DNA from: Pagrus major
Lineage: Eukaryota > Chordata > Actinopteri > Spariformes > Sparidae
Direction: 5' to 3'
NCBI RefSeq assembly: GCF_040436345.1
Contig: NC_133232.1
Location: forward strand, 33,741,315-33,805,314
DNA: 64,000 nt
Of this stretch, positions 36,601-50,012 are shown in pieces. The notes beneath the pieces were generated by a model. It searched no databases, was not told where the DNA came from, and saw only the letters and a list, made by a program, of their open reading frames with translations. Made by a program: the position numbers and the translations under genes. Position 1 is the first letter of the stretch. Each line of letters begins with the position of its first letter.

Positions 36601-39600
36601 AACCATTTGTTTGAGTAACGTAATGTTAGGTGTATATTTGGAGCTGGGAAGAGAAATAGGAGGCCCATGTTGAGACGCATTTAATGCCAGGTGTGAACTG
36701 ACAGGCTTTAGGCTGTCCACTTGTGATCGGATCACTCAGGACGGATGGTATCCCCAATGTGAGTAGCCTCTAATTCAGACATAAAACGGCTTAACATGTG
36801 CTTAACAAACCTGACAGGAAGACGCATATACTCCTAGTCGAGACATCATAAATTCGCCCAGATTGCACAAAGAAAATGTTGCCTTTGGGTGTAATTACAT
36901 TTTTGATTGGCTTGATTTGTATAGTTATGTTAATAAGTGGTCACTCGTCTACATAAACATAAAAAAGAGAGAAGAAGAAGAGGAGGAATAATAAAATAAA
37001 TTGCAAGAAAGAAAGACGACAAGAACAAAAAAAAAGACATGAAATGCAACTAATGTTGAAGATGAAATGTTCCCACGAGAAACAAAAGACAAAGAAATAC
37101 AAATGAGGGGAGCACTGCCAGACCCGACCCGGGTCAGAGAGCACTGTTCCACTAATCAAATCCCAGTCCTGACATTTAAAGTATATAGTTTGACAAATGG
37201 GTTCCTGCTAAGAACCGAGGCTAATTGGAGTTACTGAATATCCCCAACTGATTATATAACATGTTAAAATGTCAAAGGGGTCTGGTCTCCCACTCTTTCT
37301 GTCTGTCTCTCTCCGTGTTTCTCAGAGGGCACGCGTACCTTTACCTGTGTTGGTATTAACATTAAGAGAAGATCCGTAAAGGGTAAAGAGACCCCTAATT
37401 GCATTACCACGCGTGGACGTTAAAGGCCAGACGCACATCAAAGCTCCACAAAGGGCAAAGGCCTTGTTAAGGGGCTCGCAGAGGAGGCAGATCTGGTTAT
37501 GATATTTATAACAATTGTTTCAATCAGAGCGGCTGTTTGTCATGAGTCTGGGACAAAGACGGAGTTTTCTGACAGATGCTGGTGACCCTGGCAGGCAGAC
37601 GGGTGCTCATTCTTGCACACGATTACTTGAATTAGTTTTATTATGCCCCAACTAGCTGGAAGTCATTACAAAGCACCCTTAGGATTAACTTTGATACTAT
37701 TTGGTGAACGTAAATCCATGACCATAAACCATCCAGTTTTAATTGAATTTCTTTTTGGATCTTGTATCTTTTATGAACTGCATTTATATACTTGTTTTAA
37801 TGAAGGTTTTATTTTTTGTATCTGTTTATATTTTGTATGTTTTATGTCATTTTTAAAACTGTTACTTGATGGCATCGTAAATAAGGGGCATGCCCTCAAT
37901 GGTCTTAAAAGCTAATATGTGCACAGATAATTATTTCACACTCAGAAAGTGCCGTATTTGATTGTTTTTAATAGAAGCAATCTCACTTCCAAGGCTGCCT
38001 CCTCGGCCCCTTCAAAGAGTTTTTAAAGAGTTTAAAATATTGTGTATTTAATGTGGTTTGGTTCAATTTAATGGCTGTTTTCTTAAAAATGTATCAAATT
38101 AAAAGTCTGCTTTTAATGAATTTTTACTTCTAAACAATTGGAGACTATTTTGATTACTTTTGGTCTGCGGTCTACAACCAGAGTTACGTTTTGTCTCTCT
38201 GCGCTTAATTCCAAATTCATTTTAGTGTCTCAGTCCAAAAGGGATTAGTCATGAGACGACAGGCGACAAGGGCAATGTGGCGTTTAATATTTGAGATTGT
38301 GGCCATAAAACAATCAACGAGTTTTCACAATTCTACTAAACATTTACAGTATTTCAAGCTGTCGGATTGTGGAAAAAAAAAAACGCAGCAGAAGCCCAGA
38401 GGTGTGAGAAGCACGTTTGAGCTCCTGTATCAGCTCCACTCTCCACAACCCTCAACAACTGCCACTGAGAGGCTCTTGACCCCCGACGTCTCCAGCGGAG
38501 CTGCTCTGCTCAGCCAGGAGTCAAACTGTGATTGTGTTGGGCAGCTCCCAGGTGTGAATGTGTGAGACTGAATGAATGTGAAACAGGAGGTTCCTGGAAA
38601 GAAGCGAGTGCGGTGCGGTTCTCTCGGATGAATATAGATGAATAAAGGGGTCAAGTACATTATCGACTGTGGTTTTCTGCTTGTGTTATATATGAGCTTT
38701 AAAAGGTCCAGTTAAGGGGGGTTAGATGCAAAAATGGAAAATAATACTAAATAAATAAAAAAAATTAAGTTTTCATGAGTTTATAATCAAATAAAATTAA
38801 GAGTCATTATGTTTCTGTTACCTTGAGGCTTTTTATCTAAAATAGGAGCAGGTCCACCGTGTTGCACCGCCTTGTTTCTACAGTAGCCCAGAACAGATCA
38901 CATTTTTTTTTTAAGGGTTAAAACCTAAATAGCAAAAATTGTATTAATGCTAACTGAGGTATCCCAGGAGGAATTCATTTCTCCACAGTTTATACATACT
39001 TATCTTTATTTTATCTATTAAATTATCTGGCATAATTGCAAAGTTGTAGGTGTAACTGAATGTTATGTTAGTATATTATTTAAATTCTTAAATATCTGTC
39101 ATTTTTTGATGGCTTTGGCTTTTTTTGTTCTTCCTTTTCTTTGTTTTGTTTGACTCAATGCCATTGTAAATGAGGGTTACACATCAATGATCTCTCGAGT
39201 ATAAATACAGGTTGATTAAATTGACGTGTATTCAGTCAGAGAGAGACAGTCTTATACTGCTGTGCTGCATCGTGCTTGCACTTGATTTTGTGTGTCTGCA
39301 AAACTGTCAAAATTGTGTAAATCTGCTGTAGTTTAGTGTTTATTTTTAGGATCCCAATTAGCAGTGCCCCAAAGCACAGCTGTAGATGAAGTTGAGCTGT
39401 GGATTAAGTCCATACACATCTCGTTGTTCATTTTAAAACATAAAAAATAGATCACACTTTTATTATATACTGCTGCTTTTCAGTGCTGCAGTTGAGGAGC
39501 ACTGACAGAAGTTTAAAACATCCCTTTAAGCGAGTGAGGAGGTCAGAGAGGGCACAAGGATTTAATGAGCAGACCAAATGGGGGCTTCCTCCTCTCAGAA

Positions 39601-42600
39601 GTCCCCTCTGTTCCTGTCTAACCCAACACACACACACACATGGGCAGTAAAAACACATCATGAGGTCAAAGTAAGTCACTATCTCGGGTAATGCATTGTC
39701 CAGTGAGGCAAGACTGTCCACTCTAATCACATTGTCTATATTTCTGGGAGCACAGTAAGTTAATTTCCCCCTGAAGATGAGAATACAGGGTGAAGTTTAT
39801 AAAACGTCTCCACTGATGGGGCGGGGCAGCAGGGTAGGAAGGAGCAATGAGATCTGACCCACAGCATAAATGGATTCCCTCAGGATTTCTTCTGAAAGGA
39901 CTGTTTTATTCTTCTCAATCTCCTACATGCAGTGTAAAAGCGAACGGTTGTGTTGCTGATCTCAAGAGACTGTACTGGAAAATCTTAAAAGAAAGTTAAC
40001 ACAACTGATCTTCTTCGTACCTGAAGTGGTCTTCATGGCCAGGCTGAATGTGGCAGGTATCCTCCATTAGAGCAGGGGAAACTAATACAGGCGTTGATGG
40101 GTATTTCACAGTTTTGACCCTGAGAGAGGAATGAATTGAATCTTGGAGGTTTTCCATCAAGAGACAATTTCACTTATTCGATACTCAATCAAAGACCCAA
40201 TGCGGCTCATGGATGCTTTCTACATCACTTCATAGTCCCTGTGAGACAATCTCTCCGTCTGGCTCAGGATTACATTCTGCTTCTTCCTTTCTGACAAAAG
40301 TACAAGCAGTGGAAGTAATCAGTTACATGATATTGATGATACTGACGGGTGTCTGGATGGTAATGACTTGCATTTAAAAAAGCACTTTTCCTGTTCTAGC
40401 AGCCACTCAAAGCCACTCAGTGATGAAATGTAACTAAGTACATTTACTCAAGTATTATACTTAAGTTGGATGTTGAGGAACTTGAACTTCACTTGACTTT
40501 TTCTGCTACTTTCTACTTTCACTACATACAGTTTGAAGTTAACTGTCGCATTTTTACTCCACATTTTTTTTTTTTCTGGATAACTTTAGTAACAAGTTAC
40601 TTCACAGATGCTGCATCAGAGCCGAAGTAGCTCATTTTAAAATCAACGTATTTAATCTGTAATCGGATTAAAAAACAAAACAAACAACTTTCCTTGTATA
40701 AACCGGAAAATACTCAACATTGCATCTAATAATAACACTCCTTGTATACAGCACATACATTTAATATATGTATAATTTACTTTAATTTGCACTTCCATAC
40801 CTAACTACATTTAGTTATGGTTGGTTTCAAATTGACAGTGTTTGATATTGGATTAGGCTCCATTGAATCAAAGGGGACTGTTGGGCCTTTCTACTGAGTG
40901 ATGTTCTACTTCGTTATTGATTTACAACGTCAAATCACAGTGGATCAATAAAGTTTTCCTTCGACATTGATCTAAATGAATGTAAAATGATGTTTCTTTT
41001 CATCACTTTCATAAATACTATATGCAGGTGTTTTATATTTTTCATTAAAACAAAGTCGTCCTTTTTTCCTCCGCTGCTTGCAGACAGTTATTATTTATTT
41101 TATGCACTCGTAATTAACAACCAATTTTCTGCTTTCAGACCGCAGAATTTTGAATATTTTAGCTGCGGTGAAAAAAAATAGCCTGCAGACAGATAGAGGG
41201 GTTGAATAAATCGATTCTGGCTGCTTAATCTCAAAAATACAGCAATTTGTCAACCGACCAATTTCTCAATGAGTTTTCATTACTGTTTGTCTCCTTTCTG
41301 CCTCGGCTCTTACAAACATTCATCAGCTTACACATGTGTATGTATGTGTCTCGCAGTATTCACACATGATTCAACCTACTGCCTCAGTTTCCTAAATAAA
41401 CAACTTTCACTGGGAACTCTATCATGTATCAGAGTCCTACACTCTCTCCCTCCACATCGAGCCCTGCGGCTGTAGTTTTAATTTCAAACCACCAAACCTT
41501 TGGTCGCCAACATACCCACTTCCGCCGATCAAAGCAGAGAAGTGGACGTTTCTGCTCGTGTTCCCTTTCCATCCATCTTCATTATTTCCTCCCCTCTTTT
41601 CCTTTTTATTGCAGCCATTTGTTTATGTTTTGTTCTCTGTCTCTCTCTCTTTCGCCGTCCTTTCTATCAGATGTTTTCTCTCTCACATTTACCTCTTTCC
41701 TGCTGCATTTATTATTCTTTTTTTACACATCCACCTCTCTCACTCACTCTCTCCAAGTTTCTCCTCACTTCTTTCTCCTTCTCTCTCTGCCTCCTTTGTT
41801 CTCTGCTGCTCCTTCTTTGATTCTTCTAACACATTTTAATTAACGTTGTCCCAGCGGACTCCGACAGAGAAAGGAAAACATGCACACAGACATGTACATG
41901 CACAGGCACACACGCGGATGTGCGTACACACAGCCGACAGTCCCTGCTTCCCAGTCTGTGACCTTGGCAAGTGATGTTTTAATTAAAAGCGAGATTAAGG
42001 CTTTGTCCTGCTGTAAAAGCCCAAAGGTTATGAGGTGTGTGTGTGTGTGTGTGTGTGCACATGAGACAATAAGTGTATCTTTAAAGTGCTAACTCACACT
42101 CATACACAAACTCCCACAGACACTTGAACCCACTGATCTCTACACACAAAACAAACTGCTCGGTAATCCAACACGTGCACACCACTCACACATATTCCAC
42201 ACATCACCCGACCACTTGTAGATCTGCGTGCCTCCCCTGATGCAGGGGTCTTGACAATTATTTCACCGTCTGTCTTTGAACAGTCAATACCGCCAGTTCA
42301 GCGAGCTGCAGTCATCGTTTCTCTATTGATGAACAGGTAGATGCATTATGCATGCGCGGCTGAAGCTAAGCCTGATAATACTGCTAATACCACAGATTTA
42401 TGCAGCATGGCTGTCAATCTATAGCATACCTTTCACACATCGAGCCAATTCCATGAATCGGGCAGCAAGGATAATATTTTTTCTTCTTACTCACAAGTAT
42501 AATAAATAAAGGAACCACCAAATAATGCTTATTCATGTGACAGCGTGGGTAGCTGGTATTAAGGGATCAGGAGAAAGCACACGTTACTAACATTTTCAGG

Positions 42601-45600
42601 GTTCAAAGACTGATTTACACTGCTTCAACACATGCTAGAAGAGATTTTCACTCTCTTTTACAATCCCAACAAACAGCATCGATGATGGAAGAGCTGAGGA
42701 ACACAACATCCAATATTTACTACAACAAGAGCCAACTTCAATTTGCATGGGACCACAACATGTGGAGCTGAATCACAAGTATTGCATTAAAGCATTTTGA
42801 GGTTTTCTTTTACAAATTCAAAGAAAATATTGATTGGCGCTCTTAAATCTTAATATTTTGCGTCAACCGAAACCTCAGGTGATCCTCTCTCTCTGCTGCT
42901 GCCTGGTGTCTCACCTTGAATCCATACGGACAGGTGCAGTGGTAGGATCCAGTAGCATCGGACACACAGGTGCCGTTATTTTGGCAGGGTGCTGCCAGGC
43001 AGGGGGCGCACTTCGACATCAGGCTGATATCTACTGGACCTGAGAAAGAGAACAGAAACAGTAAGATATTTAGTCATTAGTCACACATTCATAGTAGTTT
43101 CTTATATTTTATTGTCTATTTAATGTTAGTTAATGTCTTTATCTGTCGTGCACTTTAATGTTTACTTTAGTGTTAGGAAATGTCTTGTCTTCATCTGTTG
43201 TGCTTGTGCACTTTATTTCTCTCACCGTGGGATAGTGAGAAACGTCTTTTCGATTACTCTGTATGTCTGGTACATGTGGAGAAATTGACAATAAAAACTT
43301 GAAACCTTGAAACCTTGAAAATATTGTGCTGTAAGGTGCTCACACAGAAAGAGCCTTACAGGATAAGCAAATAAGAGCTTAGGAGACCAATAAATGTGAT
43401 TTATTTTAGAGGGTAGGAAGCAAGAGGAAGTGGAAGAGGAAGGGACTATTTGATTGAGTGTAATGGTTTGGTAGAAGTGGAGTCCTGGGGCAGGTAAAGT
43501 TAAAGGTCAGCTGCTCCTGTACTCTGTTCTCTGTGAGTGAAATACAACCAAAGGGAAGGGTATTTCTGTTCCTACTTCTTTATCTGTGAACATAAGAAAT
43601 CTCCTGTAACACATCCAACAGCATGAACAACACCCATTTTAAATATTATAATATATAAATAATATTGTTTGATACGTAAATCTTGTAGTGCGGCAAGTCA
43701 GTTTTCAGATATAAGCAGCTTAAGCTTGGGGGAAAATCAAAGTGGCTCACTTGAAATAAAAATGTTCCACTCCTAATTTTAGCTCAATATTATCACATGT
43801 ACATTATTAACGTGTACATTATTAACGTGTACATTATTAACGTGATCAAAGTTTGTGATTTTCATAATCTGCAGGGTTTTTGGACAATGGGAGGAAAACC
43901 AAAAACACCCAGAAAGTGCACAAAAAGACCACTTAGTCCACTGAGTTATGTTCAAACTCAGAGCCCTCTTGGTGTCAGACGACTGCACTTACCACTTATC
44001 TGCAATTCACATAATCATGTAAATATAAAACCACTGGCAGCCATCCTCAACTAACACCACTTGCCAGCAGACTGCATTAAGACAAAACCCAGACGAGTGG
44101 AAGGGAAGTAAACCGGACAATTTTTAGACACTACAAGGTCGTGGGGATAAAATACTTGTAATACAATGTAAACAAGAAAGAATCAAACCTCTTAAAATCT
44201 GGACTTTGCTGGGATAATGTGACAGTGATGGAAAAGACAGACTGTAACTGCTCAGGTGACGTAGAAAGTCAGAACTGATTCACTCTCAGTATGATTGAAT
44301 TTGACATGATTCTTGCTGCCACTTATTGCTCTTTCAAACACCTTTCAGTGCACTAATCTCTCTGAATCCAGGGATTAACCCGGCGCTAACACAGGTCGAC
44401 ACTGATATGTATGTACAAATAATAGGATGTACTGTAGCAGTGAGCAGAATAAAGAGGAGACTATTCACCTTTACACTGAAATCTGTTGAGTGGCGTTGTG
44501 AGCAGCAGTCTGTCGGCCATGTCGGGAGGTCCGGTACAACGAGCGATGCCTACAAAAGCAACACTTAGTTGACATCAACAGCATCTTCTCTTGAACACAG
44601 TGTGAGATGTGTGTAACAGAAAATGTAAAACTGGGACGCAGGTGCTTTAATGGAATATAGATTGTGGTTTTTCTTTTTACCAGGTTCTTTAAAGCCGGCC
44701 TTCACCCACTGAGAGAGCCAGCGCAGGTCACAGTTACAGTACAGGGGGTTAGCGCCGAGAGCCCTTGAGACACACGCACATACAATTACAAGTAGAATCA
44801 ACACCACTTAAACACACACACACACACACGCACACAGATTTATATGGGGCTGCACTTACAGGTGGGACAGAGAGGTGAGGTGGTTGAAAGCTCCTTCTGG
44901 TATGGTTGAAAGGTCGTTACCGTGGAGAGTGCTGGAGGAGAGATAAAGAGAAGGAACAAAAAAGAGTGTCTATGAATATTAAAACACAAAACTGACCTCC
45001 TTACAAAGTCAAGAGGTGACTTTTTTGACCCGTTGTTAATTTTAATGTGAAGTTAATTAATTTGATGAAGTATTCAGTGTTTCTTTGTAATCTCACTTTT
45101 TGCAGCAAGGACAGGAACTTACGACTCATACTATGACTAATGCTCGTAATGCTATGATACACTTCACTTGGTAACACTTTATAATAACCATAATTAATAA
45201 ATGGTAGTTATAGTTAATTGAATAATTGATAAAAGTTGGTGTGAGCATTATTTTCTTATTAAAATGAGTGTTGAATAGCTCTGTACTCCAACAGTAACAC
45301 GTGTCTCTCCTCCCCCTGCTCATGCCCTCAAAGAGAGAAGAAATATTCTGGTATCCCTGCCCACTTTATCCAACTTCATAAAGAGGCGGTCATGTCTGTC
45401 AGGATCCTTTTGCTTTTGGTACCTACAACCAACTAATATCAGCGCTACCGGTGACGGCTTATGCTACCAAAAAAAGGCCAAGAGATGATATACGCTTGAA
45501 AAAGAAAGATGTCGTGCAAGTGTGGCGACGTAGAGAGGAGGGAGGGGATTGCTGAAAGATACCTGAAATGACGACGATGCAGTGTAAATGTTTATAATCA

Positions 45601-47010
45601 TCAGCTGCAACTTTTTAATGGCCATCCAAATAATGTTTATTGATGGACTACACAGTATTTAATAGCCATTTACAAAGTATTATAGACACCCGTTGCAACT
45701 TTACAATAAACAATTGCTTACTAAATGATTTATAAAGTATTTCATTGTTTGTTAATAGTTTAGTTAAATTTACTACAAATTTACCATTTATTAATGAGTG
45801 TTACATTTACTTGAGTTTTTCCATTTCATGCCACTTCATACTTCTACTTCACTACCTTTAATATGAAATATTGCACTTTTCTCTCATGAACATTTATTTG
45901 ACAGTTAAATTACTTTTTAAATAACAGTAACATGTGATATGCTGCAGTGTTTTATTACTAAAATACCCACTAGTATTGGCTCCACACTTCAGAACTACAA
46001 CATTAAAATACTCTTTAAAAACAGAATAATATTATTTTCTAAAATAATATAACACTATGAAAGGACAACGTTAACTTTTAATACCTCAAGTAAATTTAGC
46101 TGGTAATACTTCTCTACTTGTATTGAAGTAACAATGTGAATTATAGACTTTTAAAGGAGTATTTTTAGACTATGGTATCCCTACTTTCACTTCTTGTACA
46201 GGTATGAACACAGATTTTTTTCTGGTGTGTAGCATGTCTATTCTACCTTATTTATTTGAGTTTATTTTCTATTTTATTCTATTTTATTTCTCTCTTAGTC
46301 TCGTACCTCGCGCTGCCACTTTATGTTATTGTTTACACGCTGTTTGTTTCCTTGTGCTGCCGTGTCGATTGAATTCCTCCCACAGGGGCTCAATAAAGGT
46401 ACATCTTATCTTATCTTATCTTATACTACTACTGTACTCTATACAGCTGCTAGTATGCACTGACTGGTCTATACTTAGGTCAAAATGTTGATGCTGTATT
46501 AAAGGTCTGCCTATAGACGACAACTGATTTTACAAGACATATCTAAACAAGCCTGCTGCCTCACATCCATATCAGATGTAAATGAAATCGACAGCCCGGC
46601 TGCCTAATACGTGATTTTCAGCTAAACTAATACACCAACCCTGACTAGCTGCATGCTAAATTATTTAAATTATTTGTGGTTCCTCAGCTGCAGACGCACC
46701 ATCATCCCCTTCCATAATGGAAAATAAATAAAATATTTATGAAAGAATAACACAAAATAAACAGAAAGCTTATTTTCATTGTTGGGCAATAAAGCTTGTC
46801 CTGGTCTCTGAATGGAATATAAACTGTCTCATATGGTCATCTGGCAGACTACAGTGTGTGTGTGTGTGTGTGTGCATGTCCATGTGCATGTGCATGTGCG
46901 TGCTTGTGTGTGTGTGTGTGTGTGTGTGTGACACGGGGACAAACTGCAGGCTGTGATGTGTATCGGTGGGAGCGTGTGCATTTCTGTTTTGTGCCTCTGG
47001 GTTTTCTTTG

Positions 47011-47043
<33 letters not shown>

Positions 47044-47087
47044 AGAGGTGTGTGTCTGAAACTTTTGTCTCCAAGGCTCACAGACTG

Positions 47088-47133
<46 letters not shown>

Positions 47134-49362
47134 TTTGTGTCTCGCAATCTGAGTTTGTCTCGCCATCTGAGTGTGTTGCCTGCTGGATATAAGTTCACAT
47201 TCCATTAGAGCGAAGGGCTGTAGCAGGGGACAGCTATCAAACCGCCACTATTGGAAAAGTGTATGTGTGTGCGTGTGTATGTTTGTGTGCATAATTCAGT
47301 GTGCGCACGTTCAGGTCAGTGTGTACCAGAGTGCATGCAAGTGTACAAGTGTGTGTGTGTGTGTGCCTGCGCAGTTTTATGTGTTTGCGTGCATGTGTGT
47401 GTTTGTGCATCTATGTTCGGTGGTCTAACAGCCCCCGCGTAAAGGCTGGCCCAGAGGGGGTTGTGGGTAATGAGGAAGTGACAGTGATGGCTGCCTGGCA
47501 ACCAGTTGCTATGCGGGGGCAGAGAGGGATCAGTCCCCACGGCAACATCAACTAAAATGAAAGGAAGAAAGGAGGGAAGAAACAAAAAAAAGCGATTGCT
47601 AAACTTCTGCAAGGTGAAAGCCTGTGAGGAGATACAGTCGATATATAGAGAAAAGGGCCAGAAACAAAGCTGGCTGCTCGGAGGGCACAACACTGACTTT
47701 TTCTATCGCAACAAACAATGGTGGCCAAAGAAATGTCTACAGAGAATAATGCAAGGTTAAAAAAACAAGGTAGAAGTTGTTCCAACACACTATTCAATAG
47801 AGCAAAAACTAGAAGTAGCAGCATTATCTGTACGATACAAAAAATCAATGATAATGTAGGCTTGTTTTTGAGAGGAACTAACTCAAGCAACAACAAACAC
47901 TTAGAGGATTAAATAAATAAATAAGATATATTTTGGGTGGCATTGTTGTGACCACTTTCTTCTATAGAAATGATCCAGGGCTGATTATCCAGAGTAGCTG
48001 TAGAAAAGACAAACTGCAGTTGGATTCTTAGATCTGTTAACAATAGAGAAGTTCATCTCAGCTCCATCATATCAGGGCTGAGGTGCAAATATCAGAGGCG
48101 GACATTATTGTCATTTGAGTAGACAGAACTTTTATGAGACGCTGGAAATGAACTAAACACGCGCTGGAAGGCTTGTTCTTGCTGGCCTCCAGTGGTTTAA
48201 CTAATCACTGTGCCACAGTGATCCACAGGTGACTATCTGGTGTGGCCATAAGTCCAGTGGAGCGCACTTCTGACCACTGAACAACACCCATCAATGATTC
48301 TGAGTGAGGTAAAACAGACTTAAACCTTTTAATCCTGTTTGATTGATTAATATATATTTCTCAGCCCAGTCGCCAGGATATAATTTTAGCACCGCCAAAA
48401 TCCACAGATGTGTCCAAGGTCGACATTTGTACCAAACTTGGCATGTCATGTGGACATTATATGCCTATAAGTCACCATCACGTCAGGAGGTGCAGGGGAT
48501 GGTGTTGGCGTTATTACAAGCCAACAAGGCTGCCAAGCGGCCAACCGCAGTTCGACTCACACCACTGGATATTTTTAAGGGACACCTGTTGACGTTTCCA
48601 ACTGTTTGTGGCGACCAAAGTCAGAAGTCAGATCATCTCTATTCATGATTGTGGGCAACCAAAACAGGTATTTTAAGCCAGACCAAGATCTTTTTCCAAA
48701 CCCTAACCAAGTGGTGTTTGTGCCTAAACCTAACCAGAGCAAAAGCACAGCGTTGTGACAAAAGAGGAAAAAGAAGAAGAAAGAAAGATGAAAATAAAAC
48801 CTAAACAAACCTGAAGTTGCAACTAACTTATCTGTGGGTTTTGCAGAACTTTGCTCAGCTAACATTTATTCTGGCGATTGGGTTGATTTTTATTCCAAAC
48901 ATGTAAAACAAAAGAAAAAAAAAAAGCTTAAAAAAAAACAAACCTAATCAACAAATTCAATAAAGAAAATTTCAAAAACAGCAACCAGAGAGGGGGCGGC
49001 AAAAAACTGCTTTTCAGTCTGGCGTTGAGTTACTCTTTAACCACAGATTTATTAAATATACTGAGGTTAAACTGACAACCATAACTTACAATTTAAGAAT
49101 CAAAAGTAAACTCTGCTGTCATTGAGCAACGATGGCGCCGCGAGTGTGTGTTCATACGTGTGTGTGTGCATCGTACACGGTACCTGTACGTTCATGTTTG
49201 TGTGTGGCTGCTCGCATGCGTGTGAGAGGATGGTCCGACAGCAATATTAATGTGCGCGCCGTGCGTGTGCGCATGTGGGCTTGTGAGACAGAGGGTGGAC
49301 AACCAGATGGATGACTGAGAGAAACAGAGGCTGAAGGTCGATTCGTCAAACACAACACTGGG

Positions 49363-49405
<43 letters not shown>

Positions 49406-49922
49406 AGAGAGAGAGAGAGACAGAGAGCGAGACAGAGAGAGAGAGAGACAGAGAGAGAGAGAGACAGACAGAGAGAGAGAGAGACAGAGAGCGAGACAGA
49501 GAGAGAGAGAGACAGAGAGCGAGACAGAGAGAGAGAGAGGGTCCAGAGCATGCAGATGGAGAGGGAGTATTAAAGAGGAGATGAGACATTGTCACTTTTA
49601 TCTTTTTTAGTACCCTGAAACAACAAATGATCGGGTCGCCGTGACTCATTTTGTGCCTGGGTCTTAACATGGCACTCTGTCTGGCACCAGGGGAGTGATT
49701 AAACTTTGATTTAGCTCAGTACTATAACTAGCGAAGGGGGAGTGTATGAATATTGAATCCACTGCGGCACTTGAAGATGAAGCTTGCTACTCACAGCAGG
49801 CGAAGCGCCTTGAGTCCGTCGAAGGCATGAACCGGGATGCAGCGAATCTGGTTATAACTCAGGATGCTGGAAGACAGAGGACATGAACAAGGTCACAAGA
49901 ATTAGATTCTGACTCAGGATGC

Positions 49923-50012
<90 letters not shown>

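Larger units (their letters stand above)
34289..40020. other. slit3 intron (exons 11-12), 5.7 kb
   Basis: Contains a 1.05-kb inverted-repeat element (35729-36782), a single-copy-looking GC-mixed block (about 37340-37620) and one member of a shared repeat (38500-38650). No gene seen. Confidence 0.5.
43040..44468. other. slit3 intron (exons 9-10), 1.4 kb
   Basis: Contains an L2-type LINE tail (43231-43320) and a 15-bp tandem repeat (43798-43846). No gene seen. Confidence 0.5.
44932..49794. other. slit3 intron (exons 6-7), 4.9 kb
   Basis: Holds fish repeat copy 2 (45795-46190), a LINE tail with CTTAT microsatellite (46290-46424), a TG-run cluster (46855-47131), repeat copy C (48370-48890) and a GA-rich array (49367-49540). 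No gene seen. Confidence 0.5.

Noticed and set aside
46776-47208. His/Thr-rich and Cys/Val-rich open frames
   Set aside because: They are translations of CA/TG microsatellites. The same applies near 16035-16485, 19219-19565, 31805-32098 and 33387-33623.
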